Positions 27,618 through 40,274 of a stretch of DNA of 64,000 nt are shown here, in pieces (position 1 is the first letter of the stretch; each line of letters begins with the position of its first letter). Source of the DNA: Brasilonema angustatum HA4187-MV1 (lineage in GTDB: Bacteria > Cyanobacteriota > Cyanobacteriia > Cyanobacteriales > Nostocaceae); NCBI GenBank assembly GCA_019359695.1, contig JAHHGV010000001.1, positions 186,001 to 250,000 on the forward strand. The letters run 5' to 3'. The notes under the pieces were generated by a model, which saw only the letters and a list, made by a program, of their open reading frames with translations, was not told the origin of the DNA and ran no database searches. Position numbers and translations under genes: made by a program.

Positions 27618-27811
27618 AGATTTCAACCTTTTTTTACATACTTTATAACAATTCTAATGGTCTAGTAGACCGTTGAGAAGCCAGTTATCCCAAAGATAAA
27701 TGATTCAAGTTGTGTAACAGCCTTTGGTTAAAATTAGAGAAAGGCTTTACAAACCTTAAAATCTGCTGATCCAGTTCTTTCCCTTTATTCAAAAAAAGTC
27801 AAGCTTAAATC

Positions 27812-28102
27812 ATGACTGGTGCTGACCTTGCCATTTGGATTCTCGGTCCAATATTAGGACTGATGACATTTTTGTTTATTTTCCGGATTATTCTGACTTG
27901 GTATCCCCAAGCTGATTTGAATCGTTTGCCTTTTAATCTGGTCGCTTGGCCTACTGAACCCTTTCTAGTACCGTTACGAAAGATTGTGGCACCTGTGGGT
28001 GGGGTGGACATTACCCCAATCATTTGGGTTGGTATCTTCAGTCTTTTACGGGAAATTCTTCTCGGTCAGCAAGGACTGCTGACCATGCTGTCTCGTGCTT
28101 AG
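27812..28102 (+). CDS. ycf19: YggT family protein (Ycf19)
   Basis: 96 aa with two membrane segments. The YggT signature is present: ILTWYPQADLNRLPFN, then WPTEPFLVPLRKIVAPVGGVDITPIIW. Members are associated with membrane or cell-division integrity and, in chloroplasts, with cytochrome b6f haem attachment. Cyanobacteria carry more than one paralogue, so the exact role is open. Followed by a GGGGTGTA-repeat hairpin that may end the transcript. Confidence 0.92.
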   Translation: MTGADLAIWILGPILGLMTFLFIFRIILTWYPQADLNRLPFNLVAWPTEPFLVPLRKIVAPVGGVDITPIIWVGIFSLLREILLGQQGLLTMLSRA

Positions 28103-28108
28103 TAACAA

Positions 28109-28257
28109 GGGGTATAGGGGTATAGGGGTGTAGGGGTGTAGTGGTCTGGGGGTGTTAGGCGTATAGAGGAAATGCATTTACGCTTGAGATAGAGAAAATG
28201 CATTTTTTCTCTTATTCTCTTATTCCCCTACACCCTTACCCCCCTACACCCTTAGCT
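28109..28257. repeat. GGGGTGTA short tandem repeats forming a hairpin
   Basis: About five ggggta/ggggtgta units (28109-28143) face a C-rich complementary block (28227-28257, cccctacaccc units) across a short AT-rich centre, giving a long imperfect hairpin between convergent ycf19 and accC. The same repeat type occurs at 6028-6056. Confidence 0.65.
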
Positions 28258-28270
28258 TTGATCACAAATA

Positions 28271-29623
28271 CTACTGCACTAAGGTTTTCATTTCCTGTAT
28301 GAAACTCGTGTAGACTTGCCCCTGCAAAAACTGTGGGTTTTCCATGATTTTTTGATGAAACCCAATCGTTGTGGGTAATCCCGTGATGGCACATTCTCGC
28401 AGTGCTCGTTTCATACGGTTAATCGCAGTGGGACGGTCTGCTCCCCAAACTATTAACTTGCCAATGAGGGAGTCGTAGTAAGGAGGAATTTGGTAATCAG
28501 TGTAAACATGGGAATCAATTCTAACTCCTGGACCTCCTGGGGGGAGATAACCACTGATACGTCCGGGAGAGGGACGAAAGTCATGCTCAGGATCTTCGGC
28601 ATTAATACGACATTCGATCGCATGACCCCGTAAGACAACTTGGTCTTGTGTTAACTTAAGTCTCTCCCCTTGAGCAACACGGATTTGTTCAACAACTAAA
28701 TCTATACCAGTAATCATCTCCGTGACTGGATGCTCAACTTGAATCCGGGTATTCATTTCCATAAAATAGAAGTCACCGGATTTATCCAAGAGAAACTCAA
28801 TCGTACCTGCCCCACTGTAGTTGATAAACTGGGCAGCTTTGACTGCAGCTTGTCCCATTTTCTCTCGCAAATCTGGATCGAGAGCTGGACTGGGAGCTTC
28901 TTCTAAAAGCTTTTGGTTACGGCGTTGAATTGAGCAATCCCGTTCACCTAAGTGGATGACATTTCCATAGTTATCAGCCAAGATTTGAAATTCAATATGA
29001 CGGGGACGCTCAATAAATTTTTCTAGATAAACTCCGGAATTACCAAATGCAGCTCCGGCTTCGCCTTGGGCTGCTTGGTAGGATTTGACAAATTCACTTT
29101 CAGAATGTACCAGGCGCATACCCCGTCCGCCACCGCCTGCTGTAGCTTTAATCATCACTGGGTAGCCAATTTTTCTGGCGATCGCCAAACCCTCTTGCTC
29201 CGACTCTATCAACCCATCGCTACCTGGTACTGTGGGTACTCCGGCTTTTTGCATGGTTTCTTTGGCTGTGGATTTATCCCCCATCAGCCGGATAGCTTCG
29301 GGAGATGGACCAATAAAAGCAATATGATGGTCTGCACAGATTTCTGCAAACCGAGCATTTTCAGCTAAAAACCCATAACCAGGGTGAATAGCGCTGGCAT
29401 TGCGGATCAATGCCGCTGCAATAATGTTAGGAATATTCAAATAACTTTTACTGCTAGCAGCTTCGCCAATGCAAACCGCTTCATCAGCAAGTTGGACGTG
29501 CAGAGCATTACGGTCAACGGTGGAGTGTACCGCAACCGTCGCAATCCCCATTTCTTCACAGGCGCGGAGAATGCGAAGCGCTATTTCTCCCCGATTAGCA
29601 ATTAATATTTTGTCAAACTTCAT
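28271..29623 (-). CDS. accC: acetyl-CoA carboxylase, biotin carboxylase subunit
   Basis: 450 aa, normal for the family. ATP-dependent carboxylation of the BCCP biotin, first half-reaction of fatty acid synthesis. ATP-grasp landmarks: [13 protein letters not shown] at the N-terminus, [14 protein letters not shown] glycine-rich loop, [26 protein letters not shown] and [17 protein letters not shown]. Single gene, consistent with scattered acc genes in cyanobacteria. Confidence 0.98.
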   Translation of the reverse strand: MKFDKILIANRGEIALRILRACEEMGIATVAVHSTVDRNALHVQLADEAVCIGEAASSKSYLNIPNIIAAALIRNASAIHPGYGFLAENARFAEICADHHIAFIGPSPEAIRLMGDKSTAKETMQKAGVPTVPGSDGLIESEQEGLAIARKIGYPVMIKATAGGGGRGMRLVHSESEFVKSYQAAQGEAGAAFGNSGVYLEKFIERPRHIEFQILADNYGNVIHLGERDCSIQRRNQKLLEEAPSPALDPDLREKMGQAAVKAAQFINYSGAGTIEFLLDKSGDFYFMEMNTRIQVEHPVTEMITGIDLVVEQIRVAQGERLKLTQDQVVLRGHAIECRINAEDPEHDFRPSPGRISGYLPPGGPGVRIDSHVYTDYQIPPYYDSLIGKLIVWGADRPTAINRMKRALRECAITGLPTTIGFHQKIMENPQFLQGQVYTSFIQEMKTLVQ

Positions 29624-30126
29624 CTTTTAGCTTTTGATATCAGTCCTGTAGATTGACATTGTTCTGCCGTCAAAATTGAAATTACGCAGACCCTCATTTC
29701 AAATTCTGACTGGAGATTCCCAAAATTCTTTCCAAATATAAGGAAAGATCTCGCTGCTTGCCTCTACGGGTATTAACTAGACTAGCAGCAGCGATGTTGC
29801 CGAGTATGAGTTCATTTTCCCGACTTTGGCATAATAAGAGCGTACCGTGCGCTTCATGGTGAGACCAGCACGAGTGACAAGTTTCCCGACAGCCAGGCGA
29901 CTGGCGCTCTTCCGTTAGGCGAAGGCAGGCACACCCCGAGGGTAGAACCAATTTCCGACCGCAGTTGCGATCGCGATACCTTTAATATCACTTGGAAAGC
30001 CATGACATTTCTGTCCGTCGAGTATATCCATCTGTTGTGAATTCTTGCACTGAAATTTTCTATAAGTTGGGTATTACTGATCATAAATATTTCTGTTATG
30101 CTATACTCTAAACCTAGGGAAACCTT
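29624..30126. other. intergenic region upstream of tRNA-Leu
   Basis: About 500 bp. GC-rich dispersed-repeat material lies at 29876-29945 (ccaggcgactggcgctcttcc, cgaaggcagg), related to the ggcgactgg part of the palindrome family. A TATACT at 30102-30107 is a good -10 box for the tRNA, but I see no matching -35. No protein gene supported. Confidence 0.45.
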
Positions 30127-30207
30127 GCGGATGTGGCGGAATTGGTATACGCGCACGTTTGAGGGGCGTGTGGCTTTGCCTTGCGAGTTCGAGTCTCGCC
30201 ATCCGCA
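30127..30207 (+). tRNA. trnL-GAG: tRNA-Leu (GAG)
   Basis: 81-nt class II tRNA. The acceptor GCGGATG pairs with CATCCGC, discriminator A. The anticodon stem CACGT/GCGTG encloses the loop TTGAGGG with anticodon GAG. A variable arm is present, then the T-arm GCGAGTTCGAGTCTCGC. CCA is not encoded. Confidence 0.95.
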
Positions 30208-30355
30208 TATCTTAGTATGTAGTGCCAAGTTATGAGTGCCGAAATGTCAACTTTTTGTAAATCAAAGAATGACTCAGCACTCATGACTCATGGTTCATTC
30301 GCTATTAAGCTTCACTTGTGCTTTTATAGAAATAAGTGAAGTTTTGTAAAGAACC

Positions 30356-30985
30356 TTGACTGCGACTTTTAGACCGACAAACAACTTAACATTACCTATG
30401 GGATGGCATCGCCTCAGTGCAACTTGGCAAGGTGGCGAGGAAGTCATTCAACAAAGTTTGCCCCACACTCAGCTAGCACCAGCTTGGCAATTACTCCTTC
30501 TAGGTGATGGGTCTCCAACGAGACACCTACAATTGCTAACGGGCGAACCGACAGAGGTAGACGTCATCGATATGTCATTAATTGGCATGGACTTGGATGG
30601 TGCACCAGAACTTATCAAAGCTGTCCCAGGACCAAGGCTACGGCGACAGGTGTGGCTGCGTACCGCCTCTGGTCAACGATTGGCATATGCTACTTCATGG
30701 TGGGAAGCATCTCATGTAGATGAGTATTTGCAAAACCGTTCATTACCGATTTGGGCGAGTTTAGCTCGTCTGCGTACGGAATTGTATCGGGATGTGCAAG
30801 GGATTTACTACGGTAACTCAGATGCTTTGGAGTCAGGTTTTGATGAACCCGGATCTTTTTGGGGTCGCCACTACTTGTTTTGGCATCACGGACAGCCTTT
30901 AACCTTAATTTACGAAGTTTTCTCGCCTTACTTGACGAAATATTTAGGACCTACGCAGCTAAGTTCTATTAATGGTAAGGTTTAG
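30356..30985 (+). CDS. chorismate lyase (DUF98-type, plastoquinone pathway)
   Basis: 209 aa. Resembles cyanobacterial chorismate pyruvate-lyases that make 4-hydroxybenzoate for plastoquinone. Segments: HLQLLTGEPTEVDVID, GPRLRRQVWLRT with the substrate-binding Arg pair, RLAYATSWWEAS, and ELYRDVQGIYYG. The frame begins at TTG 30356 with the expected MTAT-like N-terminus; the first ATG is at 30398. It follows tRNA-Leu and is preceded by an 8-bp hairpin (around 30308-30340). Family assignment is good; enzyme activity is inferred from relatives. Confidence 0.88.
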   Translation: MTATFRPTNNLTLPMGWHRLSATWQGGEEVIQQSLPHTQLAPAWQLLLLGDGSPTRHLQLLTGEPTEVDVIDMSLIGMDLDGAPELIKAVPGPRLRRQVWLRTASGQRLAYATSWWEASHVDEYLQNRSLPIWASLARLRTELYRDVQGIYYGNSDALESGFDEPGSFWGRHYLFWHHGQPLTLIYEVFSPYLTKYLGPTQLSSINGKV

Positions 30986-30997
30986 TCCCAAATTTAG

Positions 30998-31033
30998 TTG
31001 TGTAGCAAAAACTTCTTGTTTTTTGCTACACAA
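30998..31033 (+). terminator. terminator hairpin after chorismate lyase
   Basis: Inverted repeat ttgtgtagcaaaaa / ttttttgctacacaa with loop cttcttg. The T-run is inside the 3' arm, as in many A/T-rich intrinsic terminators. It starts 13 bp after the stop codon. Confidence 0.65.
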
Positions 31034-31177
31034 TGAGGATTTTCCACTTATCTGTGCTGGCTTCCTTATGCTGACGTGAGTTCGACGAACTAAAAAGAAG
31101 GATAAGTTTGTCATTGCTGCAAATAATTTTTGTAGTCACAAATGCTATGAATTTGTGATTAACTGTACTAAGTAATT

Positions 31178-32218
31178 ATGGTTGTACAGGCTAATAAAAT
31201 TATGAGATTTTTCAATTTTTATCAGATTGGCCTTCCACTAATCAGCCTTGCCCTGTTAGGGTGGGTAGCGCCAAGATCTGATGCAGCACTTTTAGTGGGA
31301 AGTTATTATAATAACTCCGTTCTGCGCTACAACGAAAAAACGGGAGAATTCATTGATGACTTTGTTGCTTCAGGTAGTGGCGGACTACAGGGATCAACAG
31401 GTTTAACTATTGGATCCGATAAAAATCTGTATGTTAGTAGTATTTTGAGCGGTAGCGTCCAACGTTACGACGGAAACACAGGAAATTTTATTAGTACCTT
31501 CGTTCCTTCAGGTAGTGGTGGATTAGACACACCTGAGGACTTGGTTTTTGGACCAGACAGTAACCTCTACGTTACCAGTATTACTACCCGCACAAATAAT
31601 AGTGTTTTACGCTACAACGGACAAACAGGAGCTTTTATTAATACTTTTGTTCCCTCAGGCAGCGGCGGAGTTAGTGCGCCATTTGGTTTGAGCTTTGGTT
31701 CCGACGGTAACCTCTACGTCAGTAGTAGTCTTACTGATAGTATTTTACGCTACAACGGAGAAACAGGGGCTTTTATTGACACTTTTGCAACAGACGAAAA
31801 AGGGTCAGAACCTAGTGGCTTAACCTTTGGACCTGACGGCAATCTCTACGTCGCCAACTTTAAGACTAACAGTATCTCACGCTTTAACGGTAAGACAGGA
31901 GCCTTTATCGACACTTTTGTCCCTGCTGGCAGTGGCGGACTCAACGGTCCTGTCAAGCCAATCTTCGGTCCCGACGACAACCTCTACGTCAGTGGCTTAA
32001 ATAGTAACAACGTGTTGCGTTACGACGGCAAGACGGGAGCTTTTATTGATACCTTTGTCCCTACAGGTAGCGGTGGCTTAAATGGGGCTGGCTTTTTAGC
32101 TTTTACGGAAGACAGCACTGTTATTCCTGAACCTAAAATGGGGTTAGCTGTATTGGCGGTTGGTGCTGCGCTAGGAACAGGCAAGATACTTAGGCGTAAG
32201 CAGAAAGCCACATTATAA
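31178..32218 (+). CDS. PEP-CTERM protein with NHL-like beta-propeller
   Basis: 346 aa: signal peptide (to about residue 37, APRSDA), then six repeats of the pattern SVLRYN...TGAFIDTFV..GSGG...GLTFGPDGNLYVSS, which should fold as a six-blade NHL/Vgb-like propeller. It ends with a PEP-CTERM signal (VIPEP, hydrophobic helix, RRKQK). It is a likely second substrate of the exosortase encoded at 2778-3638, exported and sorted to the cell surface. Binding partner unknown. The start may be the second Met (31202), which gives a cleaner signal peptide. Confidence 0.88.
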   Translation: MVVQANKIMRFFNFYQIGLPLISLALLGWVAPRSDAALLVGSYYNNSVLRYNEKTGEFIDDFVASGSGGLQGSTGLTIGSDKNLYVSSILSGSVQRYDGNTGNFISTFVPSGSGGLDTPEDLVFGPDSNLYVTSITTRTNNSVLRYNGQTGAFINTFVPSGSGGVSAPFGLSFGSDGNLYVSSSLTDSILRYNGETGAFIDTFATDEKGSEPSGLTFGPDGNLYVANFKTNSISRFNGKTGAFIDTFVPAGSGGLNGPVKPIFGPDDNLYVSGLNSNNVLRYDGKTGAFIDTFVPTGSGGLNGAGFLAFTEDSTVIPEPKMGLAVLAVGAALGTGKILRRKQKATL

Positions 32219-32366
32219 AAACCCAGCAATCAGTAGCTCACAAACTTTCAGAAACTGACGTCATAATGAGACGTAAGTTCAACGGGTTGAAAAAGGCATA
32301 AAAAAGCGTGAGACTGTCATAAAACCAAAAATAAACAAGGTGTGTGGTGCAATGTCCACGCTTTGT

Positions 32367-32393
32367 ATCTGGGCTCGACGTAACCCAGATTTT
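32367..32393 (+). terminator. possible terminator of propeller gene
   Basis: Seven-bp stem atctggg / cccagat with a ten-base loop and a short T-tract, 150 bp after the stop. Weak. Confidence 0.35.
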
Positions 32394-32511
32394 CTGTAAT
32401 GTAGACGATTTCTGGTCATCATGGAAGCAGTGGTGGCAACAACTAGCGCAGCTACTACCTCCTGCTGTTTTTTAACTCCGTCGAATTCACGTCATGCTGC
32501 TTTGTTTAACA

Positions 32512-33480
32512 TCAAAGTCCCAGATCCTCTGGAAAACCCAGCATGATATTTAAGTTTTGTACAGCTGCTCCGGATGCGCCTTTACCTAAATTATCGAGGC
32601 GAGCAACTAGCAGCGCCTCGTGGGTTGTATCATTGGCGAAGACGGAAATTTGAACAATATTAGTGTTATTCATTGCCATCACGTCTAAGAATTTTCCGTC
32701 TCGCAAAAGAGTGGAGTCTTGGAATGGAGCGATCTGTACAAATTTTTCGCCTTGGTAGTAGTCAGCGATCGCCTGATAAATAACTTCACCTGATGGTGGA
32801 TTCTCCAAAGTCCACAGTGGTAAGGGTACCTGTACTAGCATCCCCTGCTCAAAATCCCCCACTGCTGGTACAAACAGCGGCGGCGATGCTAATCCTGAAT
32901 ACTTATGCATTTCCTTAACGTGCTTGTGCCCAAACTCTGTACTGTAAATGCCATAGGGATAGAGCGATGTTGCTCCGGCTTGCTGCTCGTGGAAAGCGTG
33001 GTATTCTTTGATCAGATTCTTTCCGCCACCAGAGTATCCTGATACCGCATTAATGGTAATCGGAAAGTGAGTGGGAAGCAGTCCGTTAGCAATCAATGGA
33101 CGGATACAAGCTAAAAATCCTGTGGGATAACAGCCCGGAACACTAACAAACTCGGCGCTGGCAATTTTCTCTCTCTGTCCCGAACTCAGTTCAGGAAAGC
33201 CATAAACCCAACCCTCAGCCGTTCGATGAGCAGTACTAGCATCGAGGATTTTAACAGAACTGCTGACAAAGCTAACAGCTTCGCGGGCTGCATCATCAGG
33301 TAGACAAAGAATGGCAACATCGACAGCATTGATCAGTTTCGCTCGCTCAGCTGAATCCCTGCGTCGAGAAGCTTCAATGTTAACTACCTCAATGTCATCT
33401 CGTTGGTTGAGGCGCGAATAAATCTGTAAGCCTGTAGTTCCCGATTCCCCATCAATGAAAATCTTAGGTTTAGTCATCAT
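32512..33480 (-). CDS. argC: N-acetyl-gamma-glutamyl-phosphate reductase
   Basis: 322 aa, the short (type 2) form of ArgC. NADPH-dependent third step of arginine (ornithine) synthesis in the cytosol. N-terminal nucleotide motif DGESGTTGLQI, catalytic Cys in VPGCYPTG, NAVSGYSGGGK, and the C-terminal DNLGKGASGAAVQNLN segment that contacts the acyl phosphate. Monocistronic, convergent with the PEP-CTERM gene. Confidence 0.97.
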   Translation of the reverse strand: MMTKPKIFIDGESGTTGLQIYSRLNQRDDIEVVNIEASRRRDSAERAKLINAVDVAILCLPDDAAREAVSFVSSSVKILDASTAHRTAEGWVYGFPELSSGQREKIASAEFVSVPGCYPTGFLACIRPLIANGLLPTHFPITINAVSGYSGGGKNLIKEYHAFHEQQAGATSLYPYGIYSTEFGHKHVKEMHKYSGLASPPLFVPAVGDFEQGMLVQVPLPLWTLENPPSGEVIYQAIADYYQGEKFVQIAPFQDSTLLRDGKFLDVMAMNNTNIVQISVFANDTTHEALLVARLDNLGKGASGAAVQNLNIMLGFPEDLGL

Positions 33481-33632
33481 GTGCTCAGCATCCTGATCCG
33501 TGACAGGTATTTTGTCCCACCAATACTTAACTTAGTCTGTTGTGGATCAACTCATCAATAAAGCAAAGAAAACCTTTTGGTTAATATTACCAACAAGCAA
33601 TTATCATGTCACAATAATGAGTTGCGCTTACA

Positions 33633-33670
33633 ACTCTGAGCCAGTCATGATGCGCCGACTGGCTCAGAGT
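33633..33670 (-). terminator. strong hairpin after the geosmin/encapsulin operon
   Basis: Perfect 14-bp arms (actctgagccagtc / gactggctcagagt) around a 10-base loop, 37 bp beyond the stop of the last shell gene. There is no T-run on either side, so it may stabilise the 3' end rather than terminate alone. Confidence 0.55.
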
Positions 33671-33706
33671 CATCTACCTCGGTGTCTAAGTGCCCGACTC
33701 GTTCCC

Positions 33707-35116
33707 TCAGCGCCCGATTTCGACACCTTCAAGGATGCCGAGTGCGTCGGGGATGAGTATGGCAGCAGAGTAGTAAGCACTCACTAAGTAGGAAATGATC
33801 GCCTTTTCGTTGATACCCAAAAACCGCACAGACAAACTGGGTTGGTATTCATCAGGGATACCGGTTTTGTGTAAACCTATCACCCCTTGGTTTTCTTCTC
33901 CGACACGGAGTACCAAAATAGAGCTAGTACCCTCTTTGGTGATAGGAATTTTGTTACAAGGAAAAATCGGATAGTTGCGCCAAGCAGGTACAATCTTTCC
34001 ATTAACCTCGATACTAGGGGAATAGACTCCACGACGGTTACACTCTCGACCAAAAGCAGCGATCGCGCGAGGGTGAGCTAGGAAGAATTTCGACTTCCTC
34101 CGCCGAGAGAGCAATTCATCAAAATCATCTGGGGTGGGTGGGCCGGTGCGGGTAAAAATGCGTTGCTTAAGATCCGCATTGTGCAACAACCCGAAATCAA
34201 GATTATTCAACATTTCGTATTCTTGCCGTTCCCGCAACGCTTCGATAGTCAGGCGTAATTGTTGCTCCGTCTGGTTCATCGGTTCGTTGTAGAGGTCAGC
34301 AACTCGCGTATTCACCTGTAAAATGGTTTGAGCGACGCTTAACTCATACTCTCGTGGATGCAAGTCGTAATCAACAAATGTCCTGGGTAACTCAGTTTCC
34401 GGACTATGACCGGCGGACAGAACGATCTCAGCTTGATTATGCTTATCCTGAGGTTTGCTCAACATAGCTCTAAAGCGATCAACCTGAGTCTGCAACGCTT
34501 GCGACTGGTTCATCAGCTCCCGAAACGCCTGTACTGGCAAAGACAAAACTATGCAGCGCGTAATAGCTCTGAGGCTAACTTCCCAAGTATCTTGAGATAG
34601 AACTATAGCTTCGCCACCAAAACAATCGCCCTCAGCTAAGATATCTCGTAAAGCTTCCGCCTCATACTTTCCTGCTTTAAGCTTATTAACTTTACCGTGG
34701 GCAATTAATAACACCTGGTCAGCTGGTTGACCTTCCTGTACAATTACCTCACCAGGGGCAAATTCTTGTTGTACAAAGCGATCCGCCAAGGCGTTGAGTA
34801 ACGAAATATCCTCAAACCCACGCAGTAATGGTAGTTCACAAAGTGCTTGGGGAATAACTCGCACTTCGGCTCCTGTATTGGTAAAGCTAACCCGTCCACT
34901 GCCAACGTCATAAGTCAAGCGACGGTTAACCCGATAGGCCCCACCCTTGATTTGTACCCAAGGCAACATCTGTAACAACCACCTTGGGGTAATCCCCTGC
35001 ATCTGGGGTGGAGTTTTCGTGGTTTTGGCTAGATTCCGCGCCCCTTTCGTGCTTAAGCTCATCTGGGGTTGCCCGTTTTCTTGGTCTAAATCTGGCCTAA
35101 TCGAAGCATCTGTCAT
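33707..35116 (-). CDS. family 2B encapsulin shell protein with cyclic-nucleotide-binding domain (distal copy)
   Basis: 469 aa. Residues ~40-90 and 235-469 match the HK97-like encapsulin family 2 fold ([87 protein letters not shown]). A cNMP/CAP_ED domain sits inside (~95-210, with [27 protein letters not shown]), the hallmark of family 2B. Such shells enclose terpene cyclases, and here the geosmin synthase gene lies two genes upstream. It is ~70% similar to the next gene by eye. A basic SRRRKSK patch (around residue 340) replaces SIVWKEP of the paralogue. Confidence 0.93.
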   Translation of the reverse strand: MTDASIRPDLDQENGQPQMSLSTKGARNLAKTTKTPPQMQGITPRWLLQMLPWVQIKGGAYRVNRRLTYDVGSGRVSFTNTGAEVRVIPQALCELPLLRGFEDISLLNALADRFVQQEFAPGEVIVQEGQPADQVLLIAHGKVNKLKAGKYEAEALRDILAEGDCFGGEAIVLSQDTWEVSLRAITRCIVLSLPVQAFRELMNQSQALQTQVDRFRAMLSKPQDKHNQAEIVLSAGHSPETELPRTFVDYDLHPREYELSVAQTILQVNTRVADLYNEPMNQTEQQLRLTIEALRERQEYEMLNNLDFGLLHNADLKQRIFTRTGPPTPDDFDELLSRRRKSKFFLAHPRAIAAFGRECNRRGVYSPSIEVNGKIVPAWRNYPIFPCNKIPITKEGTSSILVLRVGEENQGVIGLHKTGIPDEYQPSLSVRFLGINEKAIISYLVSAYYSAAILIPDALGILEGVEIGR

Positions 35117-35168
35117 AACATTAACGTTTCATGCCACTAAATTTACATTCCTAAGAGAGACTATCGGG

Positions 35169-35649
35169 AATAGGGGCGAACGGCCGTTCATTGGTGTCAA
35201 CTTAACGTTCAAATCCTTATACCACGTCGTTGATTTGACCTCACCCCCCGTAAAGCTACGCTTAACGTCCCCTCTCCTTAGTAAGGCTATGCATTGTCCA
35301 GATCTTTCTTAACAATCCTGAAAGCCTTGCTATACAAAGTTTATAAAGATTGAGTTTTTGGCAAGGCTTGACAATTGACCACTCATTCTTCTCAGGAAAA
35401 GAGCCTTTTTATTGAGAATATGTTACGGAGTATCAGGGTTTGGTGAGTCGTGAGCGAGCGCTCTCGCAAATATTAAGAAAGATCCGGGTAATGGATAGCC
35501 TTAGTAAGGAGAGGGGCGGTTTTGGCGCAAGACAAAACCGGGGTGAGGTAAGCGCGACAATTGTGGACGAGTAGAATAAGGCATGATGTAACGTTCTTGA
35601 CTTGGGTTTGGGCTTAAGTTGACACGTCTGACAGCCGTTCGCCCCTATT
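35169..35649. repeat. ~480-bp imperfect inverted repeat (MITE-like)
   Basis: The ends match as inverted copies: aataggggcgaacggc (35169-35184) with gccgttcgcccctatt (35634-35649), and gtgtcaacttaa (35194-35205) with ttaagttgacac (35614-35625). Further in, cccctctccttagtaaggctat (35269-35290) and atctttctt match their reverse complements at 35496-35517 and just inside. Arms are about 170 bp around a ~150-bp centre. No coding frame. Confidence 0.85.
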
Positions 35650-35670
35650 TTAAGGAGGGTGTCCGACTAC

Positions 35671-37080
35671 TTAAAGACCAATTTCTACATCTTCAAGGAT
35701 GCCTAGTGCGTCAGGAACGAGAATGGCTGTAGAGTAGTAGGCACTAACCAGGTAAGAAATAACAGCCTTTTCGTTGATATTCATGAAGCGAACAGACAAA
35801 CTAGGTTGATATTCATCAGGAATGCCAGTTTTATGAAGACCAATAACTCCCTGGTTGGCTGCTCCCACACGCATTAACATGATGGAGCTAGTACGCTCTT
35901 TTGTCACGGGAATCTTATTGCAAGGATAGATGGGAATACCACGCCAAGACGGAATTGCACTGTTGCCTGCAGGGATAGGATCAGGATAGAGTCCAAGGCG
36001 GTTGCATTCCCGACCAAAAGCAGCAATAGTGCGGGGATGGGCTAAGAAAAAGCTTGGTTCTTTCCAAACAATAGAGATCAACTCATCAAGATCATCGGGA
36101 GTTGGGGGGCCACTGCGGGTAAAGATGCGTTGTTTGAGATCAGCATTGTGCAACAGTCCGAAGTCACGATTGTTAACCATTTCGTGTTCTTGGCGTTCCC
36201 GTAAAGCTTCGATGGTGAGGCGTAATTGCTCCTCAGTTTGGTTCATGGGTTCGTTGTAGAGGTCAGCAACCCGTGTACTGATTTGCAAAATGGTTTGAGC
36301 AACGCTTAACTCATATTCCCGTGGATTGATTTCATAATCTGCAAAAGTCCCAGGTAATACTGCTTCCGCGAGGTGGCCTGAGGAAATATCGATTGAAGCT
36401 TCCCCTTCTTCGTTTTTGGGTTGGCGCAATTTTGCCCTGAATTGATCCACTTGAGTTTGTAACGCCTCAGACTGGTTAACCAGGTTTTGAAAGGCTGCTT
36501 GAGGCAGAAACAAGATGGTGCAACGGGTAAGAGCAGTGAGGGTGACATCCCAAGTATCCTCGGATTCCACTAAAGCGTAGTCGCCAAAATGGTCGCCATC
36601 GGATAGCACATCTAAAACAACTTGCTCATCATACTTGCCTGCGCCAATTTTATTGACTTTACCATGAGCAATCAGCAATACTTGATCGGCTTGTTGGCCT
36701 GCTCGGATGATGACATCTCCTGCAGCAAATTCTTGTTGTACAAATTGACCAGCCAAGGTGTTTAAGATCTCAGTATCTTCAAATCCTCGTAATAAAGGTA
36801 ACTCAGTGAGTTCTTGAGGGATGACCTGTATCTGCGCTCCTGTATTGGTAAAGCTGACTCGTCCATCTCCAACCACATAGGTTAAGCGACGGTTAACCCG
36901 ATAGGTACCACCAACTGTTTCTACCCAAGGCAGCAGTTTTAACAGCCACCGTGAGGTAATTCCCTGCATCTGGGGTTGGGTTTTGGTGGTTGTTGCCAAA
37001 TTACGCGCTGCTTGGGTCTGCAAACTCATTGGCAATTGCTCAATTTGATTTTGTATGGGAGTGTTTGCTGCATCAGTCAT
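35671..37080 (-). CDS. family 2B encapsulin shell protein with cyclic-nucleotide-binding domain (proximal copy)
   Basis: 469 aa, the same layout as its paralogue: disordered N-terminal arm, HK97 elements, inserted cNMP-binding-like domain ([27 protein letters not shown], then [17 protein letters not shown]), and the C-terminal shell core. It follows the geosmin synthase gene by 73 bp on the same strand. Proteins of this kind were earlier annotated as Crp-like regulators, but there is no helix-turn-helix, and the shell segments are clear. Equal length and ~70% similarity to the second copy allow a mixed shell. Confidence 0.93.
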   Translation of the reverse strand: MTDAANTPIQNQIEQLPMSLQTQAARNLATTTKTQPQMQGITSRWLLKLLPWVETVGGTYRVNRRLTYVVGDGRVSFTNTGAQIQVIPQELTELPLLRGFEDTEILNTLAGQFVQQEFAAGDVIIRAGQQADQVLLIAHGKVNKIGAGKYDEQVVLDVLSDGDHFGDYALVESEDTWDVTLTALTRCTILFLPQAAFQNLVNQSEALQTQVDQFRAKLRQPKNEEGEASIDISSGHLAEAVLPGTFADYEINPREYELSVAQTILQISTRVADLYNEPMNQTEEQLRLTIEALRERQEHEMVNNRDFGLLHNADLKQRIFTRSGPPTPDDLDELISIVWKEPSFFLAHPRTIAAFGRECNRLGLYPDPIPAGNSAIPSWRGIPIYPCNKIPVTKERTSSIMLMRVGAANQGVIGLHKTGIPDEYQPSLSVRFMNINEKAVISYLVSAYYSTAILVPDALGILEDVEIGL

Positions 37081-37153
37081 GATTAATCTCCATTAGTAAT
37101 GTTTGTTGACAAGTTATTTGATTGACCGGAATAGCGACTCAGATTGAGTTGAG

Positions 37154-39646
<2,493 letters not shown>

Positions 39647-40020
39647 CTATTGGACTTTTGAGTCTCGTTATTTTTGATATTCGACCCTTGCAAATCAGTG
39701 CTTACTAGGGTTTGCCTCTAAATTCACCAGAGTTTATCTCTGAGTAAGATGCATTCGAGTAAAACAATCTCATAGTGAAACAAAAAAAGCAATAGGTAGA
39801 GTAAAACAGTTAAGCAGATAGTTCAATCAAAATTGAAGATATTAAGACAGTTAACTAAATATCTTGTAAGTTACGTAAAAACACAGGCAAATTTAAAGTA
39901 TTGACTATAAAAATACCTTCTTTCCCTGACTAATTCTTCTTAAATCAGACATACTGATTTTAATACTGAGTTACAAAATATATCATTTTTTTTCTGGTGC
40001 AAGATCTGAGTTAAGCAGAC

Positions 40021-40060
40021 AGTTAAGACAGTTAAGACAGTTAAGACAACTAAGATAGTT
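40021..40060. repeat. 9-bp tandem repeat (agttaagac)
   Basis: Three perfect agttaagac units followed by one degenerate copy. Similar single copies (acagttaagcagatagtt, agacagttaac) occur at 39800-39855 in the same intergenic region. Confidence 0.8.
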
Positions 40061-40274
40061 ATAAAACTTTACAGAATTGGTTACACTTAAAACTTAAGAA
40101 TTGACAAAGTATACAAAAAATGCATAGTAAAAATGAAAGTGGTAGGCGATTGCGCAGAGCGCAGACGCGCCTGGGCGTATCGCTAATCACTAGAAGCGTT
40201 GGAAGACGGATAACACGTATGTTGGCTTCTCTGGGGTAGGAAGCTGTAGGAACACTATGAGAGCTACTACTATA

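Noticed and set aside
27434-27619. 61-codon plus-strand frame
   Set aside because: It is the antisense of psbX, which is clearly recognisable on the minus strand.
35169-35649. Long inverted repeat as an insertion sequence
   Set aside because: No transposase frame in or next to it; at most a non-autonomous element.
33707-37080. The two shell genes as Crp/Fnr-type transcription factors
   Set aside because: They have cNMP-like domains but no helix-turn-helix; the rest is encapsulin shell sequence and the neighbour is a terpene synthase.
40021-40060. Tandem repeats considered as a CRISPR array
   Set aside because: Units of 9 bp without spacers; no cas genes.
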